Shown: positions 17,220-26,112, numbered from the stretch's first letter. The stretch: DNA of 49,965 nt from Cyclobacteriaceae bacterium (GCA_016787625.1 JAEUUD010000003.1:1-49965); one strand, 5' to 3'. The notes: generated by a model from the sequence alone, not told the origin. Program-made: numbers and translations.

Positions 17220-18098
17220 ATGATAGATTCTTTCCTCAATTACCTTCGATTCGAAAAGCGGTTTAGCACACACACCGTTACTTCCTATCAGAACGACCTG
17301 ACCCAATTCGAAGAGTATCTCACTGAAACCTATGAGGAGCTCACCCAGTCAGCTTCTTATTCCATGGTCAGATCGTGGATTGTTTCCCTTGTCGAACGAA
17401 AACTTGATGCAACATCGGTTAACAGGAAAATCGCCAGCCTTCGGAGTTACTATAAATTCCTGATGCGTCAGGAACTGATTGAGAAGGATCCTATGCTTAA
17501 GATCAAGGTGCTTAAGACGAAGAAGAAGCTTCCACACTTTGTCAAGGAGCCGGACATGACCAAAACGCTGGAGAATCCGCTTTTTGAAGATGATCATACA
17601 GGGTGGAGGGAACGCCTGATTCTTGAACTTCTTTATGGTACAGGCATGCGGTTGTCAGAATTGATCGGTTTGAAAGAGAATCAGGTCAACATGAGGGAGC
17701 GCACCATCAAAGTACTGGGCAAAAGAAACAAGGAACGCATCATCCCCTTCTCCGAACCTCTGGCTGAAGTGATTGATGGATATAGAAAAAGGAGAAATAA
17801 AGAGATCTCGGCAAACGATCACGACCTTCTGATCGTTAATGATTCAGGTGGCAAATGTTATCCAATGCTTGTTTACCGAATTGTATCCAAACACCTCGCC
17901 TCGTTTTCGTCAGTGGAGAAGAAGAGCCCTCACGTATTGCGGCATACATTTGCCACTCACTTGCTCAACAAAGGTGCAGAGATCAATGCCGTAAAGGACC
18001 TTCTGGGTCATAGCAGCCTTGCGGCAACTCAGGTATACACCCATAATTCGATGGAGAAGTTGAAAAAAGTATTTGATCAGGCCCATCCTAAAGCATAG
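17220..18098 (+). CDS. Tyrosine recombinase, XerC/XerD type
   Basis: Site-specific recombinase likely acting in chromosome dimer resolution. The 292-residue product has the N-terminal SAM-like core-binding domain (about 1-90) and the catalytic domain with the full set Arg144 (TGMRLSELIGL), Lys168, His238, Arg241 (HVLRHTFATHLL), His264 (LLGHSSLAATQVYTH) and Tyr273. Size and motifs match housekeeping Xer proteins; no attachment site or cargo surrounds it, so it is not read as an integrase of a mobile element. It is followed 32 bases later by the hibernation factor gene, a pairing common in Bacteroidota. Confidence 0.9.
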   Translation: MIDSFLNYLRFEKRFSTHTVTSYQNDLTQFEEYLTETYEELTQSASYSMVRSWIVSLVERKLDATSVNRKIASLRSYYKFLMRQELIEKDPMLKIKVLKTKKKLPHFVKEPDMTKTLENPLFEDDHTGWRERLILELLYGTGMRLSELIGLKENQVNMRERTIKVLGKRNKERIIPFSEPLAEVIDGYRKRRNKEISANDHDLLIVNDSGGKCYPMLVYRIVSKHLASFSSVEKKSPHVLRHTFATHLLNKGAEINAVKDLLGHSSLAATQVYTHNSMEKLKKVFDQAHPKA

Positions 18099-18130
18099 CG
18101 TGTTATGTTTCACTTTTAAACAGATAGATT

Positions 18131-18433
18131 ATGAGAGTACAAGTTCATTCCATCCATTTCGACGCAGATCGAAAACTCATTGACTTTATTCAGCAACGTC
18201 TGGACAAGCTCCATACTTTCTATGACCGACTCGTTGGAGGAGAGGTTTTTCTGAGGTTAAACAATGAAGGCATAGAAAATAAGACCGTGGAGATTCGCAT
18301 CAGTGTGCCGGGGAGAAATCTTTTTGCCAAAGAGCATGCAAGGTCATTTGAGGCAGCGACGGATATGGCCACCGAGGCTTTACGGAGTCAGCTTGGCAAA
18401 TTCAAGGAGAGAATCCAAAGCAAACGTTCATAA
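18131..18433 (+). CDS. raiA: Ribosome hibernation-promoting factor, short form (HPF/RaiA)
   Basis: A 100-residue protein that binds the 30S decoding region and inactivates ribosomes in slow growth. The beta-alpha-beta-beta-beta-alpha fold is visible: VQVHSIHFDADRKLIDFIQQ, then GGEVFLRLNN, KTVEIRISVPG and FEAATDMATEALRSQLGKFK with a basic end. It lacks the long-form C-terminal dimerisation domain. Likely co-transcribed with the upstream recombinase; ended by the terminator shared with metK. Confidence 0.93.
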   Translation: MRVQVHSIHFDADRKLIDFIQQRLDKLHTFYDRLVGGEVFLRLNNEGIENKTVEIRISVPGRNLFAKEHARSFEAATDMATEALRSQLGKFKERIQSKRS

Positions 18434-18463
18434 AAAAAGGGCCTGCGGGCCCTTCTTCTTTTT
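18432..18463. terminator. Bidirectional terminator between raiA and metK
   Basis: A-run, AAGGGCC, TGCG, GGCCCTT, then TCTTCTTTTT: a 7-bp stem with a four-base loop and T-rich sides on both strands. It fills the 28-base gap between the convergent genes. Confidence 0.85.
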
Positions 18464-19718
18464 ATTTGAGTTTGAATGCTTTTTTAACCGCATCCACATA
18501 ATCAAGCTTCTCCCAGGGAAACAATTCAACCTTCACGCGCTTTTCAGTTTTCGTACCCTTGTTAAAGACTTTTTCAACGGTGCGTGGCTCACGACCCATA
18601 TGCCCATAGGCAGCCGTTTCTGAATAGATGGGTGATCTGAGCTTGAAGCGTTCTTCAATGAAGTATGGACGCATATCAAACAGCGCGCTGACTTTTTTGG
18701 CAATCTCGCCGTCCGTTAATTTCACTTTGGCTGTGCCGTATGTATTCACAAAGAGCCCAACAGGTTGTGCAACACCAATGGCATAGGCGACTTGCACCAA
18801 TACCTCATCACAGACACCTGCGGCCACCATGTTCTTGGCAATATGTCGCGTCGCGTAAGCAGCCGACCGATCCACTTTCGAAGGATCCTTTCCGGAGAAG
18901 GCCCCACCACCGTGCGCTCCTTTTCCTCCGTAGGTATCAACAATGATCTTGCGACCCGTAAGACCCGTGTCGCCATGGGGACCACCAATCACAAACTTAC
19001 CGGTAGGATTGACATGGTACTTGATGTCTTTTCCGAAGAGTGACTGAAGTCTTTTTGGGAGACCTTTTTTCACCCGGGTGACCAGAATGTTGACCACGTC
19101 TTCCCTTATCTTCTTCAGCATGGCAGCATCCTTGTCAAAATCATCATGCTGGGTTGAGATAACGATGGTGTCGATCCGCTGTGGCTTTCCGTGGTCATCA
19201 TACTCAATCGTCACCTGGGATTTGGCATCCGGTCTCAAATAGGTCATGACTTTGCCCTCCCGGCGAATGGCGGACAATTCCCTGAGAAGCGTGTGTGCCA
19301 GATCAAGGGCCAGGGGCATGTAATTATCTGTTTCACGGGTGGCATACCCGAACATCATTCCTTGATCACCGGCTCCCTGCTCCTCTTTTTTCTTCCGCTC
19401 GACACCCTGATTGATGTCGGAAGACTGCTCATGGATGGCTGAAAAAATTCCACAGCTGTTGGCTTCAAACATGTACTCACTCTTGGTGTATCCAATTTTG
19501 CGAATAACCTCACGTGCTATATCCTGTACGTCCAGGTAGGCTTCCGATTTTACCTCTCCGGCGAGGACCACCTGTCCGGTGGTCACCAAAGTTTCACAAG
19601 CCACCTTTGAAAGAGGGTCATAAGCAAGAAAATAGTCAATGAGAGCATCTGAAATCTGGTCAGCAACCTTGTCGGGATGACCTTCAGAAACGGATTCGGA
19701 AGTGAATAAATAAGCCAT
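18462..19718 (-). CDS. metK: S-adenosylmethionine synthetase
   Basis: Makes S-adenosylmethionine from methionine and ATP. The 418-residue product has the signatures [18 protein letters not shown] (residues 9-26), [12 protein letters not shown] and [19 protein letters not shown], covering the ATP, Mg and K binding residues. Length is slightly above the E. coli enzyme, as is usual for Bacteroidota. A -7 element precedes it; I see no SAM riboswitch in the 65-base upstream gap. Convergent with raiA. Confidence 0.97.
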   Translation of the reverse strand: MAYLFTSESVSEGHPDKVADQISDALIDYFLAYDPLSKVACETLVTTGQVVLAGEVKSEAYLDVQDIAREVIRKIGYTKSEYMFEANSCGIFSAIHEQSSDINQGVERKKKEEQGAGDQGMMFGYATRETDNYMPLALDLAHTLLRELSAIRREGKVMTYLRPDAKSQVTIEYDDHGKPQRIDTIVISTQHDDFDKDAAMLKKIREDVVNILVTRVKKGLPKRLQSLFGKDIKYHVNPTGKFVIGGPHGDTGLTGRKIIVDTYGGKGAHGGGAFSGKDPSKVDRSAAYATRHIAKNMVAAGVCDEVLVQVAYAIGVAQPVGLFVNTYGTAKVKLTDGEIAKKVSALFDMRPYFIEERFKLRSPIYSETAAYGHMGREPRTVEKVFNKGTKTEKRVKVELFPWEKLDYVDAVKKAFKLK

Positions 19719-19746
19719 TGTATGATTAGGGCAATGATTGAGGCCG

Positions 19747-19754
19747 CAAAGATA
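19747..19754 (-). promoter_or_regulatory. -7 element of metK
   Basis: TATCTTTG on the minus strand, an exact TAnnTTTG match ending 28 bases before the metK ATG. No TTG is found at the -33 position. Confidence 0.45.
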
Positions 19755-19783
19755 ATGAGGTTTCGTTATTTACCACACCGAAC

Positions 19784-20491
19784 CTAAGTCGCCTGAAACA
19801 GGAATGTAACAGGTGTTTTTTCAAGCTGAATCACTTGCTTTTTCCAGGCACTGACAGGCTGTGAAATGACCTGCTCGTCGGAGCCCGTAAGATTGACGGC
19901 GATACAAAGAACAGTGTGCGGCATCAGGGTATTGACCAGTGAATGAAGCAGCGCATTGTTTCTGTAGGGTGTCTCAATAAATATCTGGGTTTGTTGTTTT
20001 TCTTTCGATTCTCTCTCAAGCGTGCGTATCGCGGCAACCCGTTCTTTCGACTCAACGGGCAGGTAGCCATGAAATGCAAAACGCTGGCCGTTCATTCCTG
20101 ATGCCATCAACGCGAGCATGATGGATGATGGCCCAACAATGGGCACCACCTTTATCCCGGCCCTGTGTGCATAGGAAACTGCCAGGGAGCCCGGATCGGC
20201 GATGGCGGGACAACCGGATTCACTCATAAGCCCCATGTCTTTTCCGGAAAGTACAGGCGCCATCAGGGCTTCTATTTCCTCAGAGGTGGTGTCTTTGTCG
20301 AGAAGGTCGAAATGCAGGGCTTCAATCGACGCATGTACCTTTAGTGAACTGATAAACCTACGGGCGGTCCGCACATTCTCACACAGAAAATGATCGACTG
20401 TTTTGGTCGTACTGATCAGCAATGGGGTTAGCACGATTTCCTGTGTACCTTCTGCCAGCGGTGCTGGAATAAGATAGAGTTTGCCTTTCAT
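19784..20491 (-). CDS. SAM-dependent methyltransferase, RsmI-like (tetrapyrrole methylase fold)
   Basis: A 235-residue protein of the tetrapyrrole methylase superfamily, close to RsmI (16S rRNA C1402 2'-O-methylation). It starts MKGKLYLIPAPLAEG and carries the glycine-rich SESGCPAIADPGS loop, VPIVGPSSIMLALMASGMNG and the IFIETPYRN motif. It lacks the extra C-terminal domain of E. coli RsmI and has a diverged N-terminal loop, matching a shorter paralogue common in Bacteroidota; its substrate may differ. Divergent from the LysR gene. Confidence 0.85.
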   Translation of the reverse strand: MKGKLYLIPAPLAEGTQEIVLTPLLISTTKTVDHFLCENVRTARRFISSLKVHASIEALHFDLLDKDTTSEEIEALMAPVLSGKDMGLMSESGCPAIADPGSLAVSYAHRAGIKVVPIVGPSSIMLALMASGMNGQRFAFHGYLPVESKERVAAIRTLERESKEKQQTQIFIETPYRNNALLHSLVNTLMPHTVLCIAVNLTGSDEQVISQPVSAWKKQVIQLEKTPVTFLFQAT

Positions 20492-20558
20492 CGTGCGATA
20501 TGTTCCGCCACTAAAGTAACTGATTGGGACGCGGTATCGAAACAGGTAAGTTCGTCAA

Positions 20559-21464
20559 ATGCTTTCTTTTGGTCATCTTGTTTTTCTTGAAGTGGCGAAG
20601 GCTGAAAGCTTCACCAAAGCTAGCCAGACACTGTTCATCACCCAGCCTGCTATTAGCAAACATATTCGACAACTTGAGGAGGCCTACGGCGCACCCTTAT
20701 TTGACCGAAATGGTAACTCCATCGCACTAACACAGGCAGGAAAAATACTCTTTGATGGAATTCAGGAAGCAAAAGGGATTAGTGACAGAACACATTTTGA
20801 TATCAGCTCGCTGAGCAATGACTTGCTGGCGAAAGGAGAGCTAAAAATTGGTGCAAGTACGACCGTCGCTCTTTATATGATACCTTCCGTACTCTCCGAG
20901 TTTCATCGCAAGCATCCACAACTGAAGATCATTCTCATCAACCGTAATTCAGAAAACGTACTCAAGGCATTGTTGGATCGTGAAATTGATCTTGGCATCA
21001 TTGAAGGGGAGAACAAATCTTTCAGGGTACACAGCGAGCCATTCCTGACGGATGAAGTAATACCCGTCTGTTCTTCATCAAGTCCATTGGCCCGGATTAG
21101 CAGAATGACTGTCAAAGACCTGAGGAAGCATCCGGTTGCCCTTCGGGAGCGAGGATCAGGTACGCTGGCGGCATTAAGAACGGCACTGACCAAGTCGGGA
21201 ATGAAATTGGCGGATCTGAATACCGGAGTACGACTTTCGGGAACAGAGGCCCTTAAAAACTTTATTCTTGCCGACGAGTGCATTGGATTTTTACCATTGC
21301 GTTCTGTAGTAAAGGAGCTCAAGTCCGGAACCCTCATCCGACTAAACATTGCGGGACTAAAAGTGACGCGACAATTCTACTTCATCCAAAGACACGGAGA
21401 AAAACATGGTGGAATCAATATGTCATTTATCAGGCTCGCCAAGCGCCATCATAACCTGAAGTAA
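20559..21464 (+). CDS. LysR-family transcriptional regulator
   Basis: A 301-residue LysR regulator: N-terminal winged helix-turn-helix (residues 1-60, with FLEVAKAESFTKASQTLFIT and QPAISKHIRQLEEAYGAPLF) and a substrate-binding co-inducer domain from about residue 90 (LKIGASTTVALYMIPSVLSE). Family members usually regulate a nearby gene; here the likely partner is the threonine synthase gene 56 bases downstream on the same strand. The ligand is unknown. Four bases before the ATG ends a weak promoter-like TAAGTTCG with a TTG 20 bases upstream. Confidence 0.92.
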   Translation: MLSFGHLVFLEVAKAESFTKASQTLFITQPAISKHIRQLEEAYGAPLFDRNGNSIALTQAGKILFDGIQEAKGISDRTHFDISSLSNDLLAKGELKIGASTTVALYMIPSVLSEFHRKHPQLKIILINRNSENVLKALLDREIDLGIIEGENKSFRVHSEPFLTDEVIPVCSSSSPLARISRMTVKDLRKHPVALRERGSGTLAALRTALTKSGMKLADLNTGVRLSGTEALKNFILADECIGFLPLRSVVKELKSGTLIRLNIAGLKVTRQFYFIQRHGEKHGGINMSFIRLAKRHHNLK

Positions 21465-21498
21465 TAGCCAATAAGGAAATGTGATTGGCACAGCACCA

Positions 21499-21523
21499 CG
21501 TGTGGGAATACATTGCCCACATG
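21499..21523 (+). promoter_or_regulatory. Inverted repeat over the threonine synthase start
   Basis: TGTGGG, nine bases, CCCACA, extended outward by a G-T and a C-G pair. The downstream arm includes the ATG at 21521. It may be an operator for the adjacent LysR protein or an RNA hairpin masking the start codon; short enough that chance cannot be excluded. Confidence 0.35.
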
Positions 21524-22708
21524 GAAATCGAACAGCAAGTTTCTCGACAATCAACACATCTTTCTCATCTCCATTGTTCTGTATGCGATAAGCAATACCC
21601 CCCTGATCGGGTGAACACTTTCGCCTCATGTGATCGATGCGCCAAAAATGTTCTGCTCTGCAGATATGATGGGTTAGAGGATTTAACACCTGCTCAAATT
21701 ATTCGTCAGGATCGATCGATGTGGCGTTACTTCCCATGGCTTCCTGTTTTTGACAGAGCGAATGTTGTTTCGCTTGGGGAAGGTTTTACCCCGGTGATTA
21801 TGATGGACAAGTTGGCTGGCCCTCTTGGACTTGATCGGTTGTCCTTGAAGGATGAATCACTTAACCCTACAGGTTCTTTTAAAGCGAGGGGTATGAGCAT
21901 GGCGATCTCCAAAGCAAAAGAGCTTGGGATCCATCGTTGCATTGTTCCGACAGCAGGCAATGCGGGAGGAGCCATGAGTGCATACTGCGCCAGGGCCGGG
22001 ATGGAAGCCATTGTTGTCATGCCACGTCATACACCGCACGCTTTTAAAGAAGAGTGTGAGAAGTTTGGAGCGACATTAATCCTTGAAGATGGTCTGATCA
22101 GTGATTGTGCCAGGCGTGTTGCCGAAATGAATCGTGATGGCGTCTACTTTGATGTTTCAACCCTTAAGGAACCTTACAGACTGGAAGGAAAGAAAACACT
22201 TGGGTATGAAATAGCTGAACAGTTCGGATGGGAACTGCCTGACGTGATCCTGTACCCTACCGGAGGTGGAACCGGCCTCATCGGTATGTGGAAAGCATTT
22301 AAGGAAATGATAGCAATGGGTTGGATTGCTGACAAACTGCCGCGGATGTACTGTGTGCAGGCTGAAAACTGTCAACCGATTCTTGAAACCTGGTTTGGAC
22401 GCCAGCAAAACGCCCAGCACTACAGTGGTAAAGCGACCGTTGCCAGTGGATTGGCCGTCCCAAACCCTATGGGTGAAGCACTCATCATTCGGGTAATGAG
22501 AGAAAGTGGCGGATGGCCTGTCAGTGTTTCTGAGAACGAGATTCTATCAGCTTCCAATGAGATAGCCCGGCAGGAAGGCCTCCTCATAGCACCGGAGGGT
22601 GGGGCGCTTCTCGCTGCATTGAAACACCTTGTTCACAACGGTTCGGTTCAAGGCTCCGAACAGATTCTTCTGCTCAACACAGGCTCGGGATACAAATACC
22701 TGGACTGA
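21521..22708 (+). CDS. thrC: Threonine synthase (PLP-dependent)
   Basis: Converts O-phosphohomoserine to threonine. From ATG at 21521 the protein is 395 residues; an in-frame TTG at 21485 would add 12 unlikely residues. The N-terminus has a CxxC...CxxC zinc-ribbon-like segment (HCSVCDKQYP and SCDRCAKN), found in many threonine synthases. The PLP lysine lies in NPTGSFKARGMSMA, and glycine-rich TAGNAGGAMSAYCARAG and YPTGGGTGLIGMWKA bind the cofactor phosphate. Related fold-II enzymes (cysteate or diaminopropionate types) are possible, as no other threonine gene is adjacent. Confidence 0.85.
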   Translation: MEIEQQVSRQSTHLSHLHCSVCDKQYPPDRVNTFASCDRCAKNVLLCRYDGLEDLTPAQIIRQDRSMWRYFPWLPVFDRANVVSLGEGFTPVIMMDKLAGPLGLDRLSLKDESLNPTGSFKARGMSMAISKAKELGIHRCIVPTAGNAGGAMSAYCARAGMEAIVVMPRHTPHAFKEECEKFGATLILEDGLISDCARRVAEMNRDGVYFDVSTLKEPYRLEGKKTLGYEIAEQFGWELPDVILYPTGGGTGLIGMWKAFKEMIAMGWIADKLPRMYCVQAENCQPILETWFGRQQNAQHYSGKATVASGLAVPNPMGEALIIRVMRESGGWPVSVSENEILSASNEIARQEGLLIAPEGGALLAALKHLVHNGSVQGSEQILLLNTGSGYKYLD

Positions 22709-22712
22709 CGAA

Positions 22713-23117
22713 CTAGGAATGAAGGATCCCTTCGCGATCCAATTCCTTGATAAAGGTCAGGTTGTCCTCGTGAATGGAGTCGGGCAGGAATACAAAGCGC
22801 TTGTCAAAAATTTCTCTGCCGATATAGTAACTCACCCAGTATTCATTATTGAGGTGAAAGACCCCCGGATCAATAGGTTCAATCAGGGCCACGCTCCTTG
22901 AGTCAACAGTCTCCAGGAAATGCCGGAGGGTTGATGTCTTCTGCTCCTCACCATTCTTTACACCATAGCCTGTGCTGGCAACCAGGGTGTTTTCGATGGG
23001 CAGGTCATTGTTGTTAATGAGATAAACTTTCCACGTAGGAGCATCTGACTGACCTTGATCCCTTGCTATGGCGAGGGTCACATGCTCTACTACGGGCCTG
23101 GGAATGTCTTTGATCAT
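22713..23117 (-). CDS. Uncharacterised conserved-looking protein, 134 aa
   Basis: A soluble, acidic 134-residue protein with no signal or membrane segment. Features: WKVYLINNNDLPIENTLVAS, KTSTLRHFLETVDSRSVALI, FHLNNEYWVSYYIGREIFDK and RFVFLPDSI. I do not recognise an enzymatic motif. I recall similar short Bacteroidota proteins labelled as a phenylalanyl-tRNA synthetase subunit; nothing in this sequence supports a synthetase. It starts seven bases after the lipB stop, so it belongs to the isomerase-lipB operon. Confidence 0.8.
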   Translation of the reverse strand: MIKDIPRPVVEHVTLAIARDQGQSDAPTWKVYLINNNDLPIENTLVASTGYGVKNGEEQKTSTLRHFLETVDSRSVALIEPIDPGVFHLNNEYWVSYYIGREIFDKRFVFLPDSIHEDNLTFIKELDREGILHS

Positions 23118-23124
23118 GTTTGGA

Positions 23125-23841
23125 TTAAGGCTTGTGTTTCATGGCAAACACCTCCATGAGGTGATCTGCCATTTGCTTCTTAACATCACTCATGTCTGGA
23201 ATGGTTCCGGTTTCCTTTTCAATGGATGTAATGCCCTTGTCCTGAATGCCACAAGGTACAATGAGGTCAAAGAACCGGAGGTCGGGATTAACATTGAGGG
23301 CAAGCCCATGCATGGTTACCCATCTGCTTGTCTTTACACCCATCGCGCAGATCTTCTTTGGATATGCTGACCGGTGATCCACCCATACACCAGTAAGTCC
23401 CTCTATGCGATCACCTTTGATCCCGTATCGGTTAATGGTCTTGATGACCGCCTCTTCGAGTGTGCGCATGTACTTGTGAATGTCAGTAAAGAAATTCTCA
23501 AGGTCCATAACCGGGTAGACCACGAGCTGACCCGGGCCATGAAAAGTAATGTCCCCGCCGCGGTTGGTGTGAATGTATGTAGCTCCTTTTTTCTCAAGTT
23601 CAACGCCATTGACAAGCAGGTTGTTTGGATTGCCGCTGTTGCCCAGGGTAAACACAGGTGGATGCTCGCAGAAGATGAGGAAGTTGCTGGTGGGCGTCTG
23701 TTGATCTGACGGAAGGTTGCGATTGCCTTTCTTGGCATCAAGGATTTTGTTGAACAGGGTTGCCTGATAATCCCAGGCCTTTTGATAGTCGATCAGGCCC
23801 AGATCAATGATCTCTACTTCGGCATTCGCTATGATATTCAC
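23125..23841 (-). CDS. lipB: Octanoyltransferase LipB
   Basis: Transfers octanoyl from acyl carrier protein to lipoyl domains, the first step of lipoate synthesis. The 238-residue protein has the LipB signature RGGDITFHGPGQLVVYPVMD, the catalytic Lys in KICAMGVKTSRW and the catalytic Cys in IVPCGIQDKGIT. Start is GTG at 23841, overlapping the stop of the upstream isomerase gene as GTGA. No lipA is in this window. Confidence 0.95.
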   Translation of the reverse strand: MNIIANAEVEIIDLGLIDYQKAWDYQATLFNKILDAKKGNRNLPSDQQTPTSNFLIFCEHPPVFTLGNSGNPNNLLVNGVELEKKGATYIHTNRGGDITFHGPGQLVVYPVMDLENFFTDIHKYMRTLEEAVIKTINRYGIKGDRIEGLTGVWVDHRSAYPKKICAMGVKTSRWVTMHGLALNVNPDLRFFDLIVPCGIQDKGITSIEKETGTIPDMSDVKKQMADHLMEVFAMKHKP

Positions 23842-24836
23842 TTCAGTTTTGCCAACTCACCTTTCAGAAAGTCTATGGCTTTCACAGGATCGGGATCCAC
23901 ATTGTTCTCTTTGGCCAGGTAATAGGAAATCCAGTCGGTCAGGTGAATGAGGTAATAGTATTGCTCAAGCAGTGACGCACCCTGGGCCACAATGTCAATG
24001 ATTGGGTTCGATTGTTTTTCAAAGATATCCCGGCAAATCTCAAGACGTTTTTCCACACGATCATGGTCATGGTCAGAATACAAGTAGATGACCTGGACCT
24101 GGGGCAGGATGTTTTCCGGGTATTGCCATCCGACGATCTCATTGTGATTCATTTCAGGAAATGTATTCACATGAGCGAGTTGTTTTGAATTCTCGTTGAG
24201 CTGGTGCTGAAATCGCGTAGCCATCGCCAGCAGCCGTCCATCGCAGTAGATGAATGGCAATTTTCCCTTGAGCTTCTTTGAGATGATCTCCGCCTCCGCC
24301 TGGATGGCCTTTTCACCGCGGTCGAGGTACTCCATTGCATTTTCAGTTTCCTTGATAAATGCTGCCCCAATCAGGTTGGTGTGATACAGCGCATACAAGA
24401 GAGATACCACCATGTACCCAATCATCGCCCTTGGGCTGGCGTAGCCTTCCGGAAGCTGGATGTAGAGGAAATTGTACTCCTTGGCCAGTTCGAGCATTTT
24501 TCCCCCTGACGTGATGCAGATAATATGAGACCGCTTGAGCATGGCCTTCTGAATAGCCGACAATGTTTCTTCGGTATTACCGCTGTAGGAGCAGGCGATG
24601 AACAAGGTATGTGGGCTAACGAATTGCGGGATGTTGTATCCTTTGCAAACGGTGATGGGAATAGGAATGCGTCCAAAGGTCAGTGATTCCACCAGGTTCG
24701 CGCCGATGCCGCTTCCACCCATACCCGTAATCAGCACATTTCGGATATCGCTTCCCTGCCTGGCCAGGTCAGCTGCCTGTCCGATGCGAAGTGCTTCACC
24801 TAATTGTCTGGTAAATCCCTCAATCAATTTTTTCAT
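23838..24836 (-). CDS. Bifunctional phosphoglucose/phosphomannose isomerase (SIS domain)
   Basis: Interconverts glucose-6-P or mannose-6-P with fructose-6-P. The 332-residue protein has two SIS-like halves with GMGGSGIGANLVESLTFG, SYSGNTEETLSAIQKA, the PEGYASPRAMIGYM stretch and the EMNHNEIVGW motif typical of the archaeal and Bacteroidota bifunctional PGI/PMI group. It leads the operon with lipB and the 134-residue gene and could feed the sugar-nucleotide pathways; no ordinary PGI or ManA is in view. Confidence 0.9.
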   Translation of the reverse strand: MKKLIEGFTRQLGEALRIGQAADLARQGSDIRNVLITGMGGSGIGANLVESLTFGRIPIPITVCKGYNIPQFVSPHTLFIACSYSGNTEETLSAIQKAMLKRSHIICITSGGKMLELAKEYNFLYIQLPEGYASPRAMIGYMVVSLLYALYHTNLIGAAFIKETENAMEYLDRGEKAIQAEAEIISKKLKGKLPFIYCDGRLLAMATRFQHQLNENSKQLAHVNTFPEMNHNEIVGWQYPENILPQVQVIYLYSDHDHDRVEKRLEICRDIFEKQSNPIIDIVAQGASLLEQYYYLIHLTDWISYYLAKENNVDPDPVKAIDFLKGELAKLK

Positions 24837-24864
24837 CAGCAGTTTTTCCGGTGGAATTTGCGAT

Positions 24865-24894
24865 CAAAGGTAGGGTATGACTGATAAAATCAAA
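24865..24894 (-). promoter_or_regulatory. Promoter of the isomerase-lipB operon
   Basis: The minus strand reads TTTG, 18 bases, then TACCTTTG, a full match ending 28 bases before the isomerase ATG. Its -33 part lies inside the first codons of the divergent yraN gene. Confidence 0.55.
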
Positions 24895-25230
24895 AGGGGC
24901 GCTGAGGGTGAACAACTGGCTGCTTTGTTTCTGGAAAAGCAAGGGTTCACCATTCTCAACCGCAACTATCGATATCGGAAATCAGAGATCGATTTGGTTG
25001 CATGCAGGGGAAACTGGCTGCTGTTTGTTGAAGTAAAGACCCGTACATCCATTGAGTTTGGATTCCCGGAGGCATTCGTTGACTACAAAAAGAAGAAGAA
25101 AATCTTTGAAGGCGCCGAACAATACATGTTTGAGAAAAACTGGAAGGGTAATGTGCGGTTTGATATTGTGTCGGTCAACCTCATGGATGGTCATCCCGAA
25201 ATCCGCCATATAGAAGATGCCTTCTATTAA
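24877..25230 (+). CDS. yraN: YraN/UPF0102 family nuclease-like protein
   Basis: A 117-residue protein of the UPF0102 family, which has a restriction-endonuclease-like fold. Signature: GAEGEQLAALFLEKQGFTIL, then NRNYRYRKSEIDLVAC and LLFVEVKTRTS, giving the D...ExK nuclease-type arrangement. The cellular role is not established; a Holliday-junction resolvase relationship has been suggested for the fold. Its stop overlaps the stop of the convergent downstream gene within TTAA. Confidence 0.92.
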   Translation: MTDKIKRGAEGEQLAALFLEKQGFTILNRNYRYRKSEIDLVACRGNWLLFVEVKTRTSIEFGFPEAFVDYKKKKKIFEGAEQYMFEKNWKGNVRFDIVSVNLMDGHPEIRHIEDAFY

Positions 25231-26066
25231 CCTTTGTTTGATGTAAAGATCTCGCGACCCTTGTCATCCCATTCCTTTCGGATAAATGGCCGGATGGATT
25301 CGTCAAAGGGTTCCTTGGGGTAAGCAATGATTTTCTTTCGCTTTCCGTTCGGATAGTTTTCAATCCAATCCCCAACCTTCTCATTCCACTTGTACTCTCC
25401 GGTGACGGCTATTGTGCCGTTCTCATGAAAAAGAAAGTAGAACCCTTCACGTTCATCGATTTCCACCGGGACCATTTCCTTGACCCGTTTACGCTCCGCG
25501 GGATCATAATAGGTCACCAGTGATTCCTTAGGCCAACCCTTGTAGTACTTTTCCTTATCGTTCAGCACATCGTTGCGGTCATGCTGCATCCATCGGCCGT
25601 GCTTGGTGCCTTTGTAAAAAATACCCTCTTCCAGCACGACATCGTTTTGCATCTTTTTATACGGGCCATGAAGGAGCACACCTTTTGTGATGTCGAAGTT
25701 GGCCGTCTTCCTTACCTCACGGCGCGTATAATCATACCAGTAGATATCCCGGACAAAAATGGATGGCTTTTCAGCCTTCCTTAGTACGTTGAAGAGTTCG
25801 ATGGTTGTTCGATCTCCTGTCCCTCGTCTCGCGTAGGCTTTGCGGGTTCTAACGCCATAATAGGTGTTCTTCTTCGGCTTCTTTTTCTTGGCTACAATGG
25901 GTTCAGAAGTCTGCTCATCCAGATCGAGCAACTTGAATGGCTTGTCTGTTTCAAAGGTGAATTGTCCTTCCGTTCCGATGGGTTCCTTTGGACGGCTGTC
26001 CTGCCCCAGGACCACCACGGGAGTACTGAAAAGAAGAGAAAAAGCCAGAAACCTGAGCCTCATCAT
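25227..26066 (-). CDS. Secreted protein with YwqK/MORN-like repeats
   Basis: A 279-residue protein with an N-terminal signal peptide (MMRLRFLAFSLLFSTPVVVL then GQD), a Lys-rich segment KKKKPKKN near residue 57, and C-terminal repeats of the MORN-variant type: EEGIFYKGTKHGRWMQHDRN, EGFYFLFHENGTIAVTGEYK and KVGDWIENYPNGKRKK. It resembles the lipoprotein at 3260-3826 but is longer and has no lipobox cysteine. Two ATGs (26066, 26063) are adjacent. Function unknown; envelope location inferred. Confidence 0.78.
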   Translation of the reverse strand: MMRLRFLAFSLLFSTPVVVLGQDSRPKEPIGTEGQFTFETDKPFKLLDLDEQTSEPIVAKKKKPKKNTYYGVRTRKAYARRGTGDRTTIELFNVLRKAEKPSIFVRDIYWYDYTRREVRKTANFDITKGVLLHGPYKKMQNDVVLEEGIFYKGTKHGRWMQHDRNDVLNDKEKYYKGWPKESLVTYYDPAERKRVKEMVPVEIDEREGFYFLFHENGTIAVTGEYKWNEKVGDWIENYPNGKRKKIIAYPKEPFDESIRPFIRKEWDDKGREIFTSNKG

Positions 26067-26112
26067 GACAAAACGAAAGTAGGGAAACTTTATTTTACCC
26101 TAATCCATCTTG

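Noticed and set aside
17220-18098. Tyrosine recombinase as an integrase of a mobile element
   Set aside because: Size and motifs match housekeeping Xer proteins, with no direct repeats, tRNA target or cargo genes; neighbours are rpsU and a hibernation factor gene.
19719-19783. SAM riboswitch upstream of metK
   Set aside because: The gap to the next gene is only 65 bases and after the -7 element just 28 remain before the ATG; no riboswitch-like paired architecture is visible.
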